This document shows, piece by piece, positions 9,643 through 20,100 of a stretch of 64,000 nucleotides of DNA. This DNA comes from Candidatus Xiphinematobacter sp. Idaho Grape (GTDB lineage: Bacteria > Verrucomicrobiota > Verrucomicrobiia > Chthoniobacterales > Xiphinematobacteraceae), in assembly GCF_001318295.1 (NCBI RefSeq), contig NZ_CP012665.1, forward strand, positions 558,001-622,000. The letters run 5' to 3'. A program made the position numbers and the translations under genes. Each line of letters starts with the position of its first letter. The first letter of the stretch is position 1. The notes below the pieces were generated by a model. The model was not told where the DNA came from and did no database searches. It saw only the letters and a program-made list of their open reading frames with translations.

Positions 9643-10323
9643 CTAGAAGGTTTTGGACTCGTCAATGGGGAGTGACGGCGCATTCTGAAATGTAAAACGC
9701 CTCATTAACATTTTAACGTATCGTCCGTGTCTTTTAAGTTTGCGATGTTCCTCAATAAAGGTCGTCGGAATATGGTAGTTATCGAGAGTCCTTGCATATC
9801 TGGGCCGACAAGTTCCAATTAATAAGTTTTTGCGGATTTCGAAGTGAAGGTGCGGACTGTACATACCTCGATTGGTTCCAACCTCTCCTACTTTCTCTCC
9901 TCTAGCAACAAGTTGCCTCTCCCGCACTAGAACCCGATGAAGATGGGCATAAAAAGAGTCAATCAAGTAGAGCTTGCCATTCTCACGATATGCATGCCGG
10001 ATGATAACAACGTTTCCCCACCCCCCAGAAGCATTTCTTGCGAACACTACCCTACCAGTTCCTATTGCGTAAACTGGAGCACCCAACAATGCACCCGAAC
10101 CTTTTAATCCAACCCAGTCCTCCCCCGGATGCCGCTTGGACCACCCCTGCGACCTGCAGTACCCTATAGCGTTTGGACTGGCTACAGGATAATCAAATCC
10201 ATCGACCGTTGGGACCTTAACCCTGAGGAGTAATTCCTTTGATTGGATAGGTAAAGAGGAAAAGATAAGGGTAGTCAGAAGAAGGACCAAGTGCATGTAA
10301 GAAATGAAGCGGATGATGTGCAT
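9643..10323 (-). CDS. Secreted M23-family peptidase (LytM-like)
   Basis: Predicted exported zinc metallopeptidase of the M23 (lysostaphin/LytM) family acting on peptidoglycan cross-links or as a LytM-type activator. I chose the ATG ending at 10323 (226 residues); the frame is open 13 codons further upstream, and an ATG nine codons downstream is also possible. Residues about 9-28 form a signal peptide. The zinc site appears complete: His65 and Asp69 (HPGED), His127 in YAHLH, and the HLH pair His158/His160 in SPHLHFEIR. The conserved G..V...G..GNVV.I.H core precedes them. The C-terminal 60 residues are basic and not recognised. No divisome gene is adjacent. Confidence 0.85.
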   Translation of the reverse strand: MHIIRFISYMHLVLLLTTLIFSSLPIQSKELLLRVKVPTVDGFDYPVASPNAIGYCRSQGWSKRHPGEDWVGLKGSGALLGAPVYAIGTGRVVFARNASGGWGNVVIIRHAYRENGKLYLIDSFYAHLHRVLVRERQLVARGEKVGEVGTNRGMYSPHLHFEIRKNLLIGTCRPRYARTLDNYHIPTTFIEEHRKLKRHGRYVKMLMRRFTFQNAPSLPIDESKTF

Positions 10324-10565
10324 GTGCGATTGGGGAAGCTGCGTAAAGTAAACACAGCTCAAGTCTAAAGAGATGTGTAGGATGCCTGATCATTATAAGG
10401 AAACCTAGCAGAAAAAAAGCAGACCAAGCACCTCCTGTAATTCTTTTCTGACTATATCTATATAGCTCTATACAGCTCTATCCCTCTCCGTGTGAGCTGG
10501 TTCTATCGGGGCCCCCCTATTTCCCCGCATATCTGCCGTCTAGATAAGAGCATAGGAGCATGTTA

Positions 10566-11261
10566 TCATCCTGCGCTCTTTCGTGCCACGTAAAGACTCA
10601 CAATGCCAAGGCATAACGACTGAGTCCGTATTTCTCGGAAGCCATTTTTCTTTAGAACGTACAGCAGAGACTGATCCATGGGAAACTGTTCAATAGACAC
10701 TCCTAGATACTTATAGGCCTGCTTATTACCGGTGATCCATGCAGCAAGTATAGGGAGAAGATGATGCAGATAAATCCGATAGAGAGCCCGCACCCATGCT
10801 ACCTTTGGCATGGAGAAGTCGAGAATGAAAAGTCTTCCTCCACAGGATAGGACCCGTGCCATTTCTTGAATAGCTTTTAAGTAGTTCCCCATGTTACGCA
10901 GTCCAAAAGCTACAGTGATCACGTCAAAAGCTTCAGAGCAGAACGGCATATCTGTAGCATCTCCACACACCAGCGTGTATATCCCTTTTCTCTTAGCTTG
11001 CAACAACATGGAATGACAGAAATCCATTCCAACTATTTTGGAGCTTGGGCAAGTCTCTTGCAGTACCCTCGCGAGGGCACCGCTGCCCGTCGCCAGATCT
11101 AGAATGCATTTTGCATTCCACCGCCTGACCATTTTGGCCACGTACTTTCGCCAAACACAGTCCAGCCCACAGCACAAGAGATGGTTAGCAAGGTCGTAGC
11201 GACCCGCTATAGAGGAAAACATCTCACGAATAAGATAGGAAGACTTAGCCTGCTTTACCAC
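10566..11261 (-). CDS. ubiE: UbiE/MenG-type C-methyltransferase
   Basis: SAM-dependent methyltransferase, 231 residues, of the UbiE/MenG family that methylates demethylmenaquinone and/or the ubiquinone precursor. Visible features are the N-terminal F..IA.RYDL.NH stretch (about 15-27) typical of the family, SAM motif I DLATGSG at 55-61, a GDA.DMPF segment binding the adenine, and the FGLRNM motif near 119-124 that is highly diagnostic of this family. In organisms without ubiquinone the proper name would be menG. The window does not show which quinone is made. It is flanked downstream by the M23 gene and upstream by tRNA-Asn. Confidence 0.92.
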   Translation of the reverse strand: MVKQAKSSYLIREMFSSIAGRYDLANHLLCCGLDCVWRKYVAKMVRRWNAKCILDLATGSGALARVLQETCPSSKIVGMDFCHSMLLQAKRKGIYTLVCGDATDMPFCSEAFDVITVAFGLRNMGNYLKAIQEMARVLSCGGRLFILDFSMPKVAWVRALYRIYLHHLLPILAAWITGNKQAYKYLGVSIEQFPMDQSLLYVLKKNGFREIRTQSLCLGIVSLYVARKSAG

Positions 11262-11386
11262 ACCCCAAAAGAAACCAAACCACTGGCTTTCTGAAAGCTA
11301 GAACCTCCCATTGAAAGGTGCAACACAACCTGCACTAACAGCCCTGCCTCACATCGCTCCCCACATACAGGAACGCCTACCTTTTT

Positions 11387-11461
11387 TGGCTCCAGTGGTA
11401 GGACTCGAACCTACGGCCAACCGGTTAACAGCCGGTCGCTCTACCGCTGAGCTACACTGGA
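11387..11461 (-). tRNA. tRNA-Asn (GUU)
   Basis: Read on the minus strand, a complete cloverleaf runs from 11461 to the discriminator G at 11390, with CCA encoded at 11389-11387. The 7-bp acceptor stem TCCAGTG/CACTGGA pairs perfectly. The anticodon loop CTGTTAA gives anticodon GTT (Asn), and the T arm contains GGTTCGAGTCC. It lies downstream of fabD on the same strand. Of the four tRNA genes here it is the only one with an encoded CCA end. Confidence 0.96.
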
Positions 11462-11749
11462 ACAGAAGACCTAGAACGAGCACTAACCTGAAGGGATCTT
11501 CTGAGCAAGAATTTTTTCTAGAATACCTGCATAACAGGACGGTCTTGGATGAATGAATTAGTGTGTGGCTGGTTCCAAGTAGAGAAAACCTTCTAGAATA
11601 GAGAAGAAGGACAGGCGTGCACTGGGATACCGTTACTTCCTGTGTACCACCGGGTGCTGGGACCTTTTTACTGGCTTCGAATTTGGTAGCGTGGGGCGTA
11701 CCTTCTCCCTGAGAAGGTTTATCGCAACCGACCCGTCTCACGGTTGTCC

Positions 11750-12688
11750 TCAACGAGGAGAGCGGTCTAGGACCTCTAATGCTTTCTGTAGGGTCGGTCT
11801 ATCATAAATGCTCAACGTAGATACCCCCTTTCGGATACGTCTTGCAAGGCCAGCCAACACATCACTGGGACCTAGTTCCAGTAAAAGACTGCACTGCAGA
11901 TGATCTAATAGACATTCTACTGATTGAGTCCAGCGCACACTTGCTACCATCTGTTTGGCGAGCGCAGAACGAATAGCTTTGGGGTCAAGAATAGGACTGG
12001 CATCCATATTAGAAACTATTGGAATGGAAGGGGAGGCTATAGGAATGCGTTTTAGTTCCTCTTGAAGATCTTGGTAAGCAGGCTCCATCAAACGAGAATG
12101 AAAGGCTCCATCTACACGGAGCGCTACCACTTTACGAGCGCCGTACTTTCTAGCCAAGGAAGTTGCAAGAGCTATTCTTGGCTCTGCACCGGAGATGATA
12201 ATCTGACCAGGACAGTTAAAGTTAGCTATGTCCACATTTGCAATGGCAGCTAAGTCTCGAACGGCCTTCTCTTCGGCTCCAATTATTGCTGCCATTCCCC
12301 CCTTTATCTGTTCACAGGCTTCTTGCATGAAGCAAGCTCGCTGCAGGACTAACCTCAATCCCGTTTCAAAATCGAACGTTCCTGCAGCTGTATGAGCAGT
12401 AAATTCACCGAGTGACAGACCTGCCACAGCAGCAAATTGGAAATGAGGAATAGCGCTTTGTACTGCCGCTAAGATAGCTAACCCATGAACGTAGAGAGCA
12501 GGCTGACAAACGGTAGTTCGCATTAATTCTTCAGCTGGACCTTTAAAGGTAATCCTTGAGAGAGGGTATTCCAAGAGATGATCAGCCCTTTGGAATAACG
12601 TTGAGGCGCTGGGATATGCCTGACAAATGTCCTTTCCCATACCAACAGTTTGGGCGCCTTGTCCGGAAAACATTAGTCCGACTTTCAT
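11750..12688 (-). CDS. fabD: Malonyl-CoA:ACP transacylase
   Basis: Transfers malonyl from CoA to acyl carrier protein for fatty-acid elongation; cytoplasmic. The 312-residue length is normal. Motifs are the N-terminal GQGAQ at 9-13, the nucleophile Ser92 in GLSLGEF, Arg117 that binds the malonyl carboxylate, and the partner His197 in GAFHSRLM. The usual partners fabH, fabG and acpP are not adjacent. The gene is followed by tRNA-Asn after about 290 bp in which I see no gene, only a possible stem CAACCG/CGGTTG near the stop codon. Confidence 0.95.
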   Translation of the reverse strand: MKVGLMFSGQGAQTVGMGKDICQAYPSASTLFQRADHLLEYPLSRITFKGPAEELMRTTVCQPALYVHGLAILAAVQSAIPHFQFAAVAGLSLGEFTAHTAAGTFDFETGLRLVLQRACFMQEACEQIKGGMAAIIGAEEKAVRDLAAIANVDIANFNCPGQIIISGAEPRIALATSLARKYGARKVVALRVDGAFHSRLMEPAYQDLQEELKRIPIASPSIPIVSNMDASPILDPKAIRSALAKQMVASVRWTQSVECLLDHLQCSLLLELGPSDVLAGLARRIRKGVSTLSIYDRPTLQKALEVLDRSPR

Positions 12689-12831
12689 GAATGGGCTGGT
12701 GAGTTTCTATGGCTTACGGATGGCTCTATTGTCCTGAAAGGCTTCTGAGCTGTCAAAGTTCTTCGCTGAGTTCTTCCTAGGAGAAAAAGTTGTGCAGAGT
12801 GCCGTTCCTGCAGATACAATTGCAAGCAGGA

Positions 12832-12918
12832 GGAGGGATGGCAGAGTGGTTGAATGCACCGGCCTTGAAAGCCGGAGGGGTGAGAAAACCCTCGTGGGTT
12901 CGAATCCCACTCCCTCCG
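12832..12918 (+). tRNA. tRNA-Ser (UGA)
   Basis: A class II tRNA of 87 nt. The acceptor GGAGGGA pairs with TCCCTCC, the anticodon loop CTTGAAA gives TGA (Ser), the long variable arm lies after the anticodon stem, and the T arm is GTGGGTTCGAATCCCAC. The discriminator is G at 12918. CCA is not encoded directly after it. Confidence 0.96.
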
Positions 12919-13009
12919 TACCATTTCTGGGATCCGCATGAGTGGGCATTTCAATATGGCTTGCAAGGAAGAGAGCAGGAAAAAAAGACGTTACGTGAGG
13001 GAATAAAGC

Positions 13010-13095
13010 TGCCGGTGGCGGGACTCGAACCCGCACACTCCTTTATAGAATAAGGGATTTTAAGTCCCTTGCGTCTGCCATTCCGCCACACCGGC
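13010..13095 (-). tRNA. tRNA-Leu (UAA)
   Basis: A class II tRNA on the minus strand, 13095 to 13010. The acceptor GCCGGTG pairs with CACCGGC, the anticodon loop CTTAAAA gives TAA (Leu), there is a long variable arm, and the T arm is GCGGGTTCGAGTCCCGC. The discriminator is A and CCA is not encoded. It faces tRNA-Ser across a 91-bp gap. Confidence 0.96.
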
Positions 13096-13636
13096 GCAAT
13101 TAGGTGGTTTTCAGTGTGCCTTTTGTTGTGGTCGCTACTGCTTCCGTATCTGTCTTATCTAACTAAGTAGAAATTAGAAAGTCTCGGATGTTTCTGCCTG
13201 GATGAGCGAGCCCGTCCTCCCGTCAGGCCGAGCTAACTTCTTATCATTTTTATTCTCAGATGGAAGTGTAGAGGCGATTCTCTTAGCCACTGGCCGTAAA
13301 ATAAAGCATCGCGCGATGCTCTTTCTCCCTTAGGAAGATCCACTCTTGTCCCGCACGAATTAGTCCCACACGTCGCAGCAGATTTTTTTGATAAAGACCC
13401 AAGGCTAAAGAGCTGCTAATCCGTTTCGATTCTCGATCTAGGAGATTGGAATAAAAGCAGAACTATCTTGCAAAGTGATCGTTTGCCTACATACAGCACA
13501 GTCGGGAAATTTCCCATTTGTTAGGGAACTTTAAGGATTGAGTTCGAGACAGATTCCTGATTAGTAGTCGTGGGTAAGATCTAGGGAGTAGGCCGACCTA
13601 TCGATTGTGAGTTTCATTCATTAATGCCCATTTTTA
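13096..13636. other. Gene-poor spacer upstream of trpE with a possible gene remnant
   Basis: A 541-bp gap, the longest in the window. I looked for a trp leader peptide or T-box and saw neither a run of Trp codons nor the T-box core. On the minus strand 13462-13283 is a 59-codon stretch without stops, with protein-like content and no ATG near its 5' end, just after an in-frame TAG. A 16-bp perfect palindrome lies at 13305-13320. On the plus strand a 43-codon frame starts at the ATG at 13200. None of these matches a family I recognise. Confidence 0.5.
13283..13462 (-). pseudogene. Possible decayed C-terminal gene fragment, unidentified
   Basis: Minus-strand codons from 13462 to the TAA at 13285-13283 read 59 sense codons with a protein-like mix, including the segment LLRRVGLIRAGQEWIF. 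There is no ATG start, and an in-frame TAG lies just upstream. This would fit the surviving 3' part of a lost gene. I do not recognise the family, and an open stretch of this length can occur by chance. Confidence 0.25.
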
Positions 13637-15139
13637 ATGCTGCAGCTATTTCCTGGTAAGGAAGAGTTCTTGGCCTCTGCTTCCGGCGGGGACCTCCCCC
13701 CTGTTGTCCCGATCTGGACAGAACTAACAGCAGACCATGAAACGCCGATTTCCGCGTACCGCAAGCTCTTTGGTGAGGAAGTTCTTTTTTTGTTGGAGTT
13801 TGCAGAAGGACATAATCTAGCAGGACGCTATTCGATTATTGCCTTAGGCGCACACGCCACGTTCTCCGCAGAGGGGAACAGAGTTCAAGTGACGCAGGGC
13901 GGAAGCTGTACAACGCTCTTAGATGTACGAGATCCACTGAGTGAAGTGGAGAAATTTATGATCCAACATCGCTCTCCTGCTCAGGAAGATCTTTCCCCAT
14001 TCTGGGGAGGAGCCATTGGCTATCTTGCTTACGACACCGTCCGTTGGTTTGAACCCACCATCCCTCTTCCATCTAACGACGAATTGGGATTGCCTGATAT
14101 GTTTTTTCTTGTTCCGAAGACAGTTCTTATCTTTGACCATCACCTTCATCGTCTTAAGGTGGTCGTCAGCGCCTTAACAGGGAAATCCCCAGCTGGCCAA
14201 GTATTTGATGTGGCAGTAAAAAGAATTCGTTCCGTTGTAGGGCAGCTCTCCCAACCTGTACAGTTTATACCCCTATCTCCAGCCAACGTATCCTCTTCCA
14301 CGCTCCCACGGTCCAATACCAGCCGTGAACGCTACCATAGCATGGTAGAGCGTGCAAAAGCATGGATTCACTCTGGAGATGTATTTCAAGTAGTACTTTC
14401 TCAACGGTTCGAGTGTTCCTACAGCGGAGATCCTCTAGAGGTATACCGCGCTCTGCGGTTTATTAACCCGTCGCCCTATCTGTTCTGTCTACGATTTCCC
14501 GGGGGTTTTTCACTCGTAGGCAGCTCTCCAGAAGTACACGTACGGGTAAGAAAGGGGAAGGTTGAGATCCGTCCAATTGCTGGAACACGCCGAAGCGGTC
14601 AAAGTAGAGAGGAAGCAGCAGTGCTGGAGAAAGACTTGCTTTCAGATGCTAAGGAGTGTGCAGAACACCTCATGCTAGTGGATCTGGCACGCAGTGATAT
14701 GGGGCGTATTGCGGTATTTGGCTCAATACAAGTTACTGATTTCATGACGACAGAGCACTATAGCCATGTTATGCATATTGTTTCTCATGTTGAAGGAAGG
14801 TTAATAGGAGGTAGTTCCGCCTTTGACGTCGTCCGAGCTACGTTTCCTGCTGGTACAGTCTCCGGCTCCCCAAAAGTGCGGGCTATGCAGATTATTAATG
14901 AGTTGGAGATAAGTAAACGTTGTACATATGCTGGGATTGTGGGACGCTTTGGCTACGATGGGAGTCTGAATTCCTGCATTACCCTGCGGACCACTCTCCT
15001 GAAGGGTGGAAAGGCGTATGTACAGGCAGGGGGGGGGATAGTAGCTGACTCCACCTCAGAAGGTGAGTACCAGGAAACTGTGAATAAGGCCATGGCTTCC
15101 TTTCGGGCACTAGAGATTGCCAAGGCCGTCCCCACATGA
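13637..15139 (+). CDS. trpE: Anthranilate synthase component I
   Basis: Makes anthranilate from chorismate, using ammonia supplied by TrpG; first step of tryptophan synthesis. 500 residues is a normal length. The N-terminal half carries the tryptophan-binding region (SRYSIIA-like segment at about 73-79, here GRYSIIA). The C-terminal chorismate-binding domain shows IAGTRRSG near 315-322, the DLARSDMGR segment near 350-358, the TEHYSHVMH stretch, and [11 protein letters not shown]. The G-rich [10 protein letters not shown] near 465 is coded by a run of nine G at 15029-15037; family members often have QAGAGIVADS. It overlaps trpG by 4 bp (ATGA), suggesting translational coupling. PabB is the alternative; length and residues favour TrpE. 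Confidence 0.93.
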   Translation: MLQLFPGKEEFLASASGGDLPPVVPIWTELTADHETPISAYRKLFGEEVLFLLEFAEGHNLAGRYSIIALGAHATFSAEGNRVQVTQGGSCTTLLDVRDPLSEVEKFMIQHRSPAQEDLSPFWGGAIGYLAYDTVRWFEPTIPLPSNDELGLPDMFFLVPKTVLIFDHHLHRLKVVVSALTGKSPAGQVFDVAVKRIRSVVGQLSQPVQFIPLSPANVSSSTLPRSNTSRERYHSMVERAKAWIHSGDVFQVVLSQRFECSYSGDPLEVYRALRFINPSPYLFCLRFPGGFSLVGSSPEVHVRVRKGKVEIRPIAGTRRSGQSREEAAVLEKDLLSDAKECAEHLMLVDLARSDMGRIAVFGSIQVTDFMTTEHYSHVMHIVSHVEGRLIGGSSAFDVVRATFPAGTVSGSPKVRAMQIINELEISKRCTYAGIVGRFGYDGSLNSCITLRTTLLKGGKAYVQAGGGIVADSTSEGEYQETVNKAMASFRALEIAKAVPT

Positions 15140-15699
15140 TTCTTGTCATCGACAATTACGACTCCTTTACCTACAACCTTGTACAATACTTCGGTGAGTT
15201 GGGGGCTCGCGTAGTTGTGCGGCGAAACGACAAAGTAGACCTCTCTGAGGTAGAAATCCTCCGCCCGGATCGCATCTGTATTTCACCTGGTCCGTGTACA
15301 CCCCGAGAGGCAGGCGTCAGTGGGGAGATAATTCGCCATTTTGGGAACCACCTCCCTATCTTGGGGGTCTGCCTGGGACATCAGTGCATAGGCGCAGTTT
15401 TTGGAGCTGAGATTGTTCGTGCCAAGCACCTCATGCACGGTAAGACCTCCTCAATTTACCACAAGGGTAGAGGCATTTTTATAGGTCTTTCTAATCCTTT
15501 TCAGGCCACCCGATATCACTCTCTCTTGCTTCGACGAGAATCTCTCCCTGATTGTTTGGGAGTCACAGCAGAAACTGCAGAGAAGGAAATTATGGGAATC
15601 CAACATGTAGAACTTCCTCTCTATGGGGTACAATTTCATCCAGAATCCATTCTAACAGAAAACGGAAAAGCCCTTTTGCGAAACTTCCTACGGCTGTAA
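15136..15699 (+). CDS. trpG: Anthranilate synthase glutamine amidotransferase component
   Basis: Class I glutamine amidotransferase that releases ammonia for TrpE; in many bacteria the same subunit also serves PabB. 187 residues. It starts with [14 protein letters not shown], typical of TrpG/PabA. The catalytic triad is Cys79 in GVCLGHQ, and His168 and Glu170 in FHPES. PGPCTP near 51-56 is also diagnostic. The 4-bp overlap with trpE supports an operon. No other trp gene follows; the next gene begins a transport operon. Confidence 0.94.
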   Translation: MILVIDNYDSFTYNLVQYFGELGARVVVRRNDKVDLSEVEILRPDRICISPGPCTPREAGVSGEIIRHFGNHLPILGVCLGHQCIGAVFGAEIVRAKHLMHGKTSSIYHKGRGIFIGLSNPFQATRYHSLLLRRESLPDCLGVTAETAEKEIMGIQHVELPLYGVQFHPESILTENGKALLRNFLRL

Positions 15700-15812
15700 T
15701 CCCAGAATGACAAGAGGGAGGGAGGATTTTATAGGTGTGGTCCGCTGACCTTCCGTGGCAATATTCGCCTAAAGCCCCCTTAGTATTTTTATGTACCTCT
15801 CTCTCCTTTCAC

Positions 15813-17057
15813 ATGCCAGACTCACCTGAGAAGGAAAGTCTTAATAGGGATTCGGCTGAAGATGCACTTCTAGGGAAAAGAGCTCCTTCATTTTCTGTTT
15901 TTAGTAGGCTCTTCTGGGAAAAAAGAAAGGCGCTTTTTTTACTACTGTTCCTGTTAGGAACCATAGCCATATGGAAAATGGTGGCTTATCGTCACCAGAC
16001 TTTCCCTCCTCTTATCAAAGAGGAAGTTATCCCAGTCATGGTGGTAACTGCTGAGATGGAGAATTTTCCGATTTACCTTGATGGACTGGGAACCGTTCAA
16101 GCCTATCGCTCAGTACAGGTTAAGGCACGTGTTTCTGGACAGATCCGAGAGATCTGCTTTCAAGAAGGGCAAGCGGTCAAGGAGGGCGATGTAGTGGCCA
16201 TCATTAACCCACATCTTTATCAAACCAGATATAACCAGGCTCTTGCTAAGAAGCTCCAAACCCAAGCTCAACTGGAAAGTGCACGTATTACTCTTATACG
16301 CCAACAACAACTTTTGGAAAAAGCAGTTCTCGATCAGCACTCCTATGATATGCAAAAACTCCTAGTAGCGCAGTTGGAAGCAGCAGTACAAGCGGACGAG
16401 GCTCATCTGGAAAATCAAAAGATCCAGCTTGAGTGGACCAAAGTCATCGCTCCTATTGCCGGGCAAGCTGGCATCCGTAAGGTAGACGCCGGAAACCTTG
16501 TTACAGACGGCAGCACTATTGTAATCATCAATCAAATTTCGCCGATTTATGTCTCCTTTGCACTTCCACAACGCCACCTGGGACAAGTCCTCCAACCACT
16601 CATGCAGGGAAAGAAGTTACAGGTTTTTGTACTGGATCAAAATAACCAAACCGTCTTGAACAAAGGTGTACTGGAAGTTCTTGACAATCAAATTAATCCA
16701 GCTACCGCCACTTTTCAGTTGAGGGCAACTTGTAAAAATACAAACTCCCCACTCTGGCCTGGCCAGTTCGTAAATGTTCGTTTCTTACTAAGAACACTCC
16801 CAAACTCGATAGTCATCCCAACGGAGGCCATACAGCTAGGTCCCAACGGCAGCTCGCATGTATACGTGGTAGGACAGGAAAAAAGAGCAGTGATGCGTTC
16901 AGTAGTTACTGGACCTGCAGAGTCTGGGTATACATTAGTTCAGTCGGGCCTCAGTGCGGGGGAAAATGTGGTTGTAGAAGGGCAGTACCGCCTTCGACAT
17001 AATTCTCCAGTTGCAACTACCATTCTTCAGAGGAGAGGGTTCTGTAACCCTCCCTAA
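15813..17057 (+). CDS. RND efflux periplasmic adaptor (MdtA/AcrA-like)
   Basis: Membrane fusion protein linking an inner-membrane RND pump to an outer-membrane channel. From the ATG at 15813 it has 414 residues: cytoplasmic N-terminus, one membrane anchor at about 40-56, then a barrel-sandwich hybrid half ending near 133 (SGQIREICFQEG), a coiled-coil hairpin rich in Gln/Leu (about 135-200), the second lipoyl half (IAPIAGQAGIRKVDAGNLV), and beta-barrel domains. A GTG at 15735 in the same frame has a good GGAGG nine bases upstream and is a real alternative start, adding 26 residues. It begins a three-gene run with the two RND pumps. No TolC-like gene is adjacent. Confidence 0.9.
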   Translation: MPDSPEKESLNRDSAEDALLGKRAPSFSVFSRLFWEKRKALFLLLFLLGTIAIWKMVAYRHQTFPPLIKEEVIPVMVVTAEMENFPIYLDGLGTVQAYRSVQVKARVSGQIREICFQEGQAVKEGDVVAIINPHLYQTRYNQALAKKLQTQAQLESARITLIRQQQLLEKAVLDQHSYDMQKLLVAQLEAAVQADEAHLENQKIQLEWTKVIAPIAGQAGIRKVDAGNLVTDGSTIVIINQISPIYVSFALPQRHLGQVLQPLMQGKKLQVFVLDQNNQTVLNKGVLEVLDNQINPATATFQLRATCKNTNSPLWPGQFVNVRFLLRTLPNSIVIPTEAIQLGPNGSSHVYVVGQEKRAVMRSVVTGPAESGYTLVQSGLSAGENVVVEGQYRLRHNSPVATTILQRRGFCNPP

Positions 17058-17113
17058 ACGGTTTTAAGGGAAGGAATTGGGAAGATATGCCGTTGTAGGT
17101 GCTTTTGAACTTT

Positions 17114-20100
17114 ATGAAAAATATTTCAGAGCCGTTTATTAAACGCCCTATCGCTACTTCCTTGCTCATGATGGCTATTTCCCTCGCAGGCTTGATCAGT
17201 TATCGGTTGCTTCCGGTCTCTGCATTGCCATCGGTAGATTTCCCGACAATTCAGGTGACATCCAGATATCCTGGAGCAGATGCCCAAGCAATGGCATCAT
17301 TGGTAACGGCTCCCTTAGAAAAGAGGTTAGGGCAGATTAGTGGAGTGGCCTCCATGGGATCTACTAGCTCCATGGGCACTTCAGTAATTACACTGCAGTT
17401 TGTCTTAGGAAAGAATATGGACCAGTCTGCTCAAGATGTGCAGACAGCTATTAGTGCAGCTGGTGGCGTCCTACCCAAGGATATGCCGAGTCCCCCCATC
17501 TATAATAAAGTAAACCCAGCAGACATGCCCATTCTGACTCTCGCCATTACCTCAGATAATTTGCCATTGGCGAAAGTTAATGACTATGCAGATTCTATTC
17601 TGGCACAAAGACTCAGCGAAATCTCTGGAGTCGGATTAATAACTATTCAAGGCAACCAGAAACCGGCTGTACGAGTCCAATTGAACCCGTCCGCTCTTGC
17701 TGCAAGGGGAATCAGTCTAGAGGATGTACGCAAGATAATTACACGTGCCAACACTAACTCCCCCAAGGGAAGCCTTGAAGGAGCCCGGCAGTCATTGACT
17801 ATAGGGGCTAATGACCAAATTCGAAACGCTAGTGAGCTTGCCCCTTTGCTTCTATCCCATCAGGGTGGAGCGTCCGTATGTTTACAGGATGTGGCAGCGA
17901 TAGAAGATGGGGTCGAAAATTCATTGACGCAGGCCTGGATTGCTAACTCCCAGCGGCCATACCAACGGGCTGTCCTCCTAGACATCCAAAGGCAGCCGGG
18001 CGCCAATATTATCCGCACAGCCGACCGGGTCAAATCTATTCTTCCACAGATTACTCGTTCTTTGCCGCCGGGAGTACATCTTTCTGTTTTTTCAGACCGT
18101 ACTGAAACAATTCGAGCATCTATGCAGGACGTACAATTTACCCTCTTGCTGACAGTATCTTTGGTTATACTGGTGTTGTCACTCTTTCTAAGAAAAGTGG
18201 GTCTTACGCTCATTCCGACCGTAACTCTGCCAATTTCTATGTTAGGTACCCTCGTCTTTCTCTATTTTGCTGGGTTCAGTTTGGACAACCTTTCTCTGAT
18301 GGCACTGACCATCTCTGCCGGATTTGTAGTAGACGATGCTATTGTGGTGATTGAGAATATTGTCCGCTACATAGAACAGGGGGAGCCGCCGATAACGGCC
18401 ACTTTAAAAGGGACTCGACAAATTGGCTTTACCGTTATTTCGCTTAGCATCTCACTCATAGCAGTGTTTATTCCCTTATTGCTCATGCCTGGAATAGTTG
18501 GGCGCCTCTTCAGGGAATTCGCCATTACGCTGAGTTGTGCCATTGCAATTTCTGCTCTGATATCTCTGACTCTGACCCCTACAATGTGTTCCAGGATGCT
18601 GGGTGCACCAGATGTGTACTCGAAGAAAGGAGTATCCAGGGCCCAGCATTGCTTCGACTTTTTTTTCAGCAGGCTTCTCCAGTTCTATCGTCATTCCCTA
18701 AACTGGATATTAGAACGCCAACGAATAACCCTTCTGGTTACAGCGGTCACCACCTTCGCTACAGTAATCTTGTTCTCGTTAATTCCAAAGGGATTTTTAC
18801 CACTTCAGGATACTGGGTTATTGATTGGTGTAACAGATGCCTCTCAGGACGTTTCCTTCAGCAGGATGGTGAGGTTACAGAGGCAAATCTCACAACACCT
18901 CTCCCAGGATCCGGACGTGTTGAGGGTAGCGGCTTTTGTCGGCACTAGTACAGTTAATCCCACCCAAAATATGGGGAGATTTTATATCGTACTGAAACCT
19001 CGTAAAGATCGTGCAAGCGCGCAGGAAATCATACTTCGCCTCTCAAAGACTGCCCAACGAGTGCCAAGCATCCGCCTACACCTACAGGCGGTGCAGGATT
19101 TACAGATAGATACGCATATCAGCCGTACGCAGTTTCAATACACACTGGAAGATGTACACTCTACCACCCTTCAAGAATGGGTGCCAAAACTGCTCGATAA
19201 GTTAAAAGCCGAACCTAGCCTTACCGATGTAGCTACCGATCAACAACATCACGGACTCCAGCTCCGTATTGCGATCGACCGCACAACTGCCTCTCGGCTC
19301 AATATCCCTATCCAGACTATTGGCGATACGCTTTATGACGCGTTTGGACAACGCCAGATATCAGTAATCTATACCGACCTTAACCAGTACCGCATCGTCA
19401 TGGAAAATGAGAAAGGTTTTAGAAACTCACCGCGTTCCTTAGAGAAACTCTACGTAAACCCTACCATGGGTGGTAGCCTAGTTCCCATAGGATCTCTAGC
19501 GCGAGCAAACGTTCAGCCGGCTCCGCTGATAATTTCTCATTATGGGCAATTTCCGTCAGCGACAATTTCCTTCAATCTACATCCCAGATTTTCTCTTGGC
19601 GAGGCCATACATTCTGTTGAGCGCGTGGGAGTATCTATCGGCATGCCAAAAAGCATTCAAACTCATTTTGTAGGCAGTGTCGCAGAATTCCACTTCGCCC
19701 TCAAAAAGGAATTCTTCCTTATTCTCTCGGCCCTCGTGACAGTTTATATCGTTCTGGGAATACTCTATGAGAGCTACTTCCACCCCATTACCATTTTATC
19801 CACTCTGCCCAGCGCCGGAATAGGAGCTATACTCGCTCTTCTGCTCTGTAGACTGGAACTTTCTCTAGTTGCCCTTGTCGGTGTTTTTCTCCTAATCGGT
19901 ATTGTGAAAAAGAATGCAATTATGATGGTTGATTTTGCTCTGGATGCAAGGCGCGAGGAACACCTTTCGGCAAGAGATGCAATTTATCAGGCATCCCTCT
20001 TACGATTCCGGCCCATTATGATGACGACAGCTACCGCGTTGTTAGGAGCCGTTCCAATGGCTTTAGGGTCTGGGCTAGGATCTGAGTTGCGCAGGCCGCT

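Noticed and set aside
11349-11753. 134-codon minus-strand frame between fabD and the UbiE/MenG gene
   Set aside because: Its second half is the tRNA-Asn read as protein, and the first half matches no family; it would begin with TTG in the fabD stop.
12685-13053. Several 87-109 codon frames around the tRNA-Ser and tRNA-Leu genes
   Set aside because: They are translations of tRNA sequence and contain the usual tRNA-derived peptides, so they are not genes.
13096-13636. Trp leader peptide, T-box or TRAP-type attenuator before trpE
   Set aside because: No cluster of Trp codons, no T-box core, and no antiterminator/terminator pair with a T-run could be found by eye.
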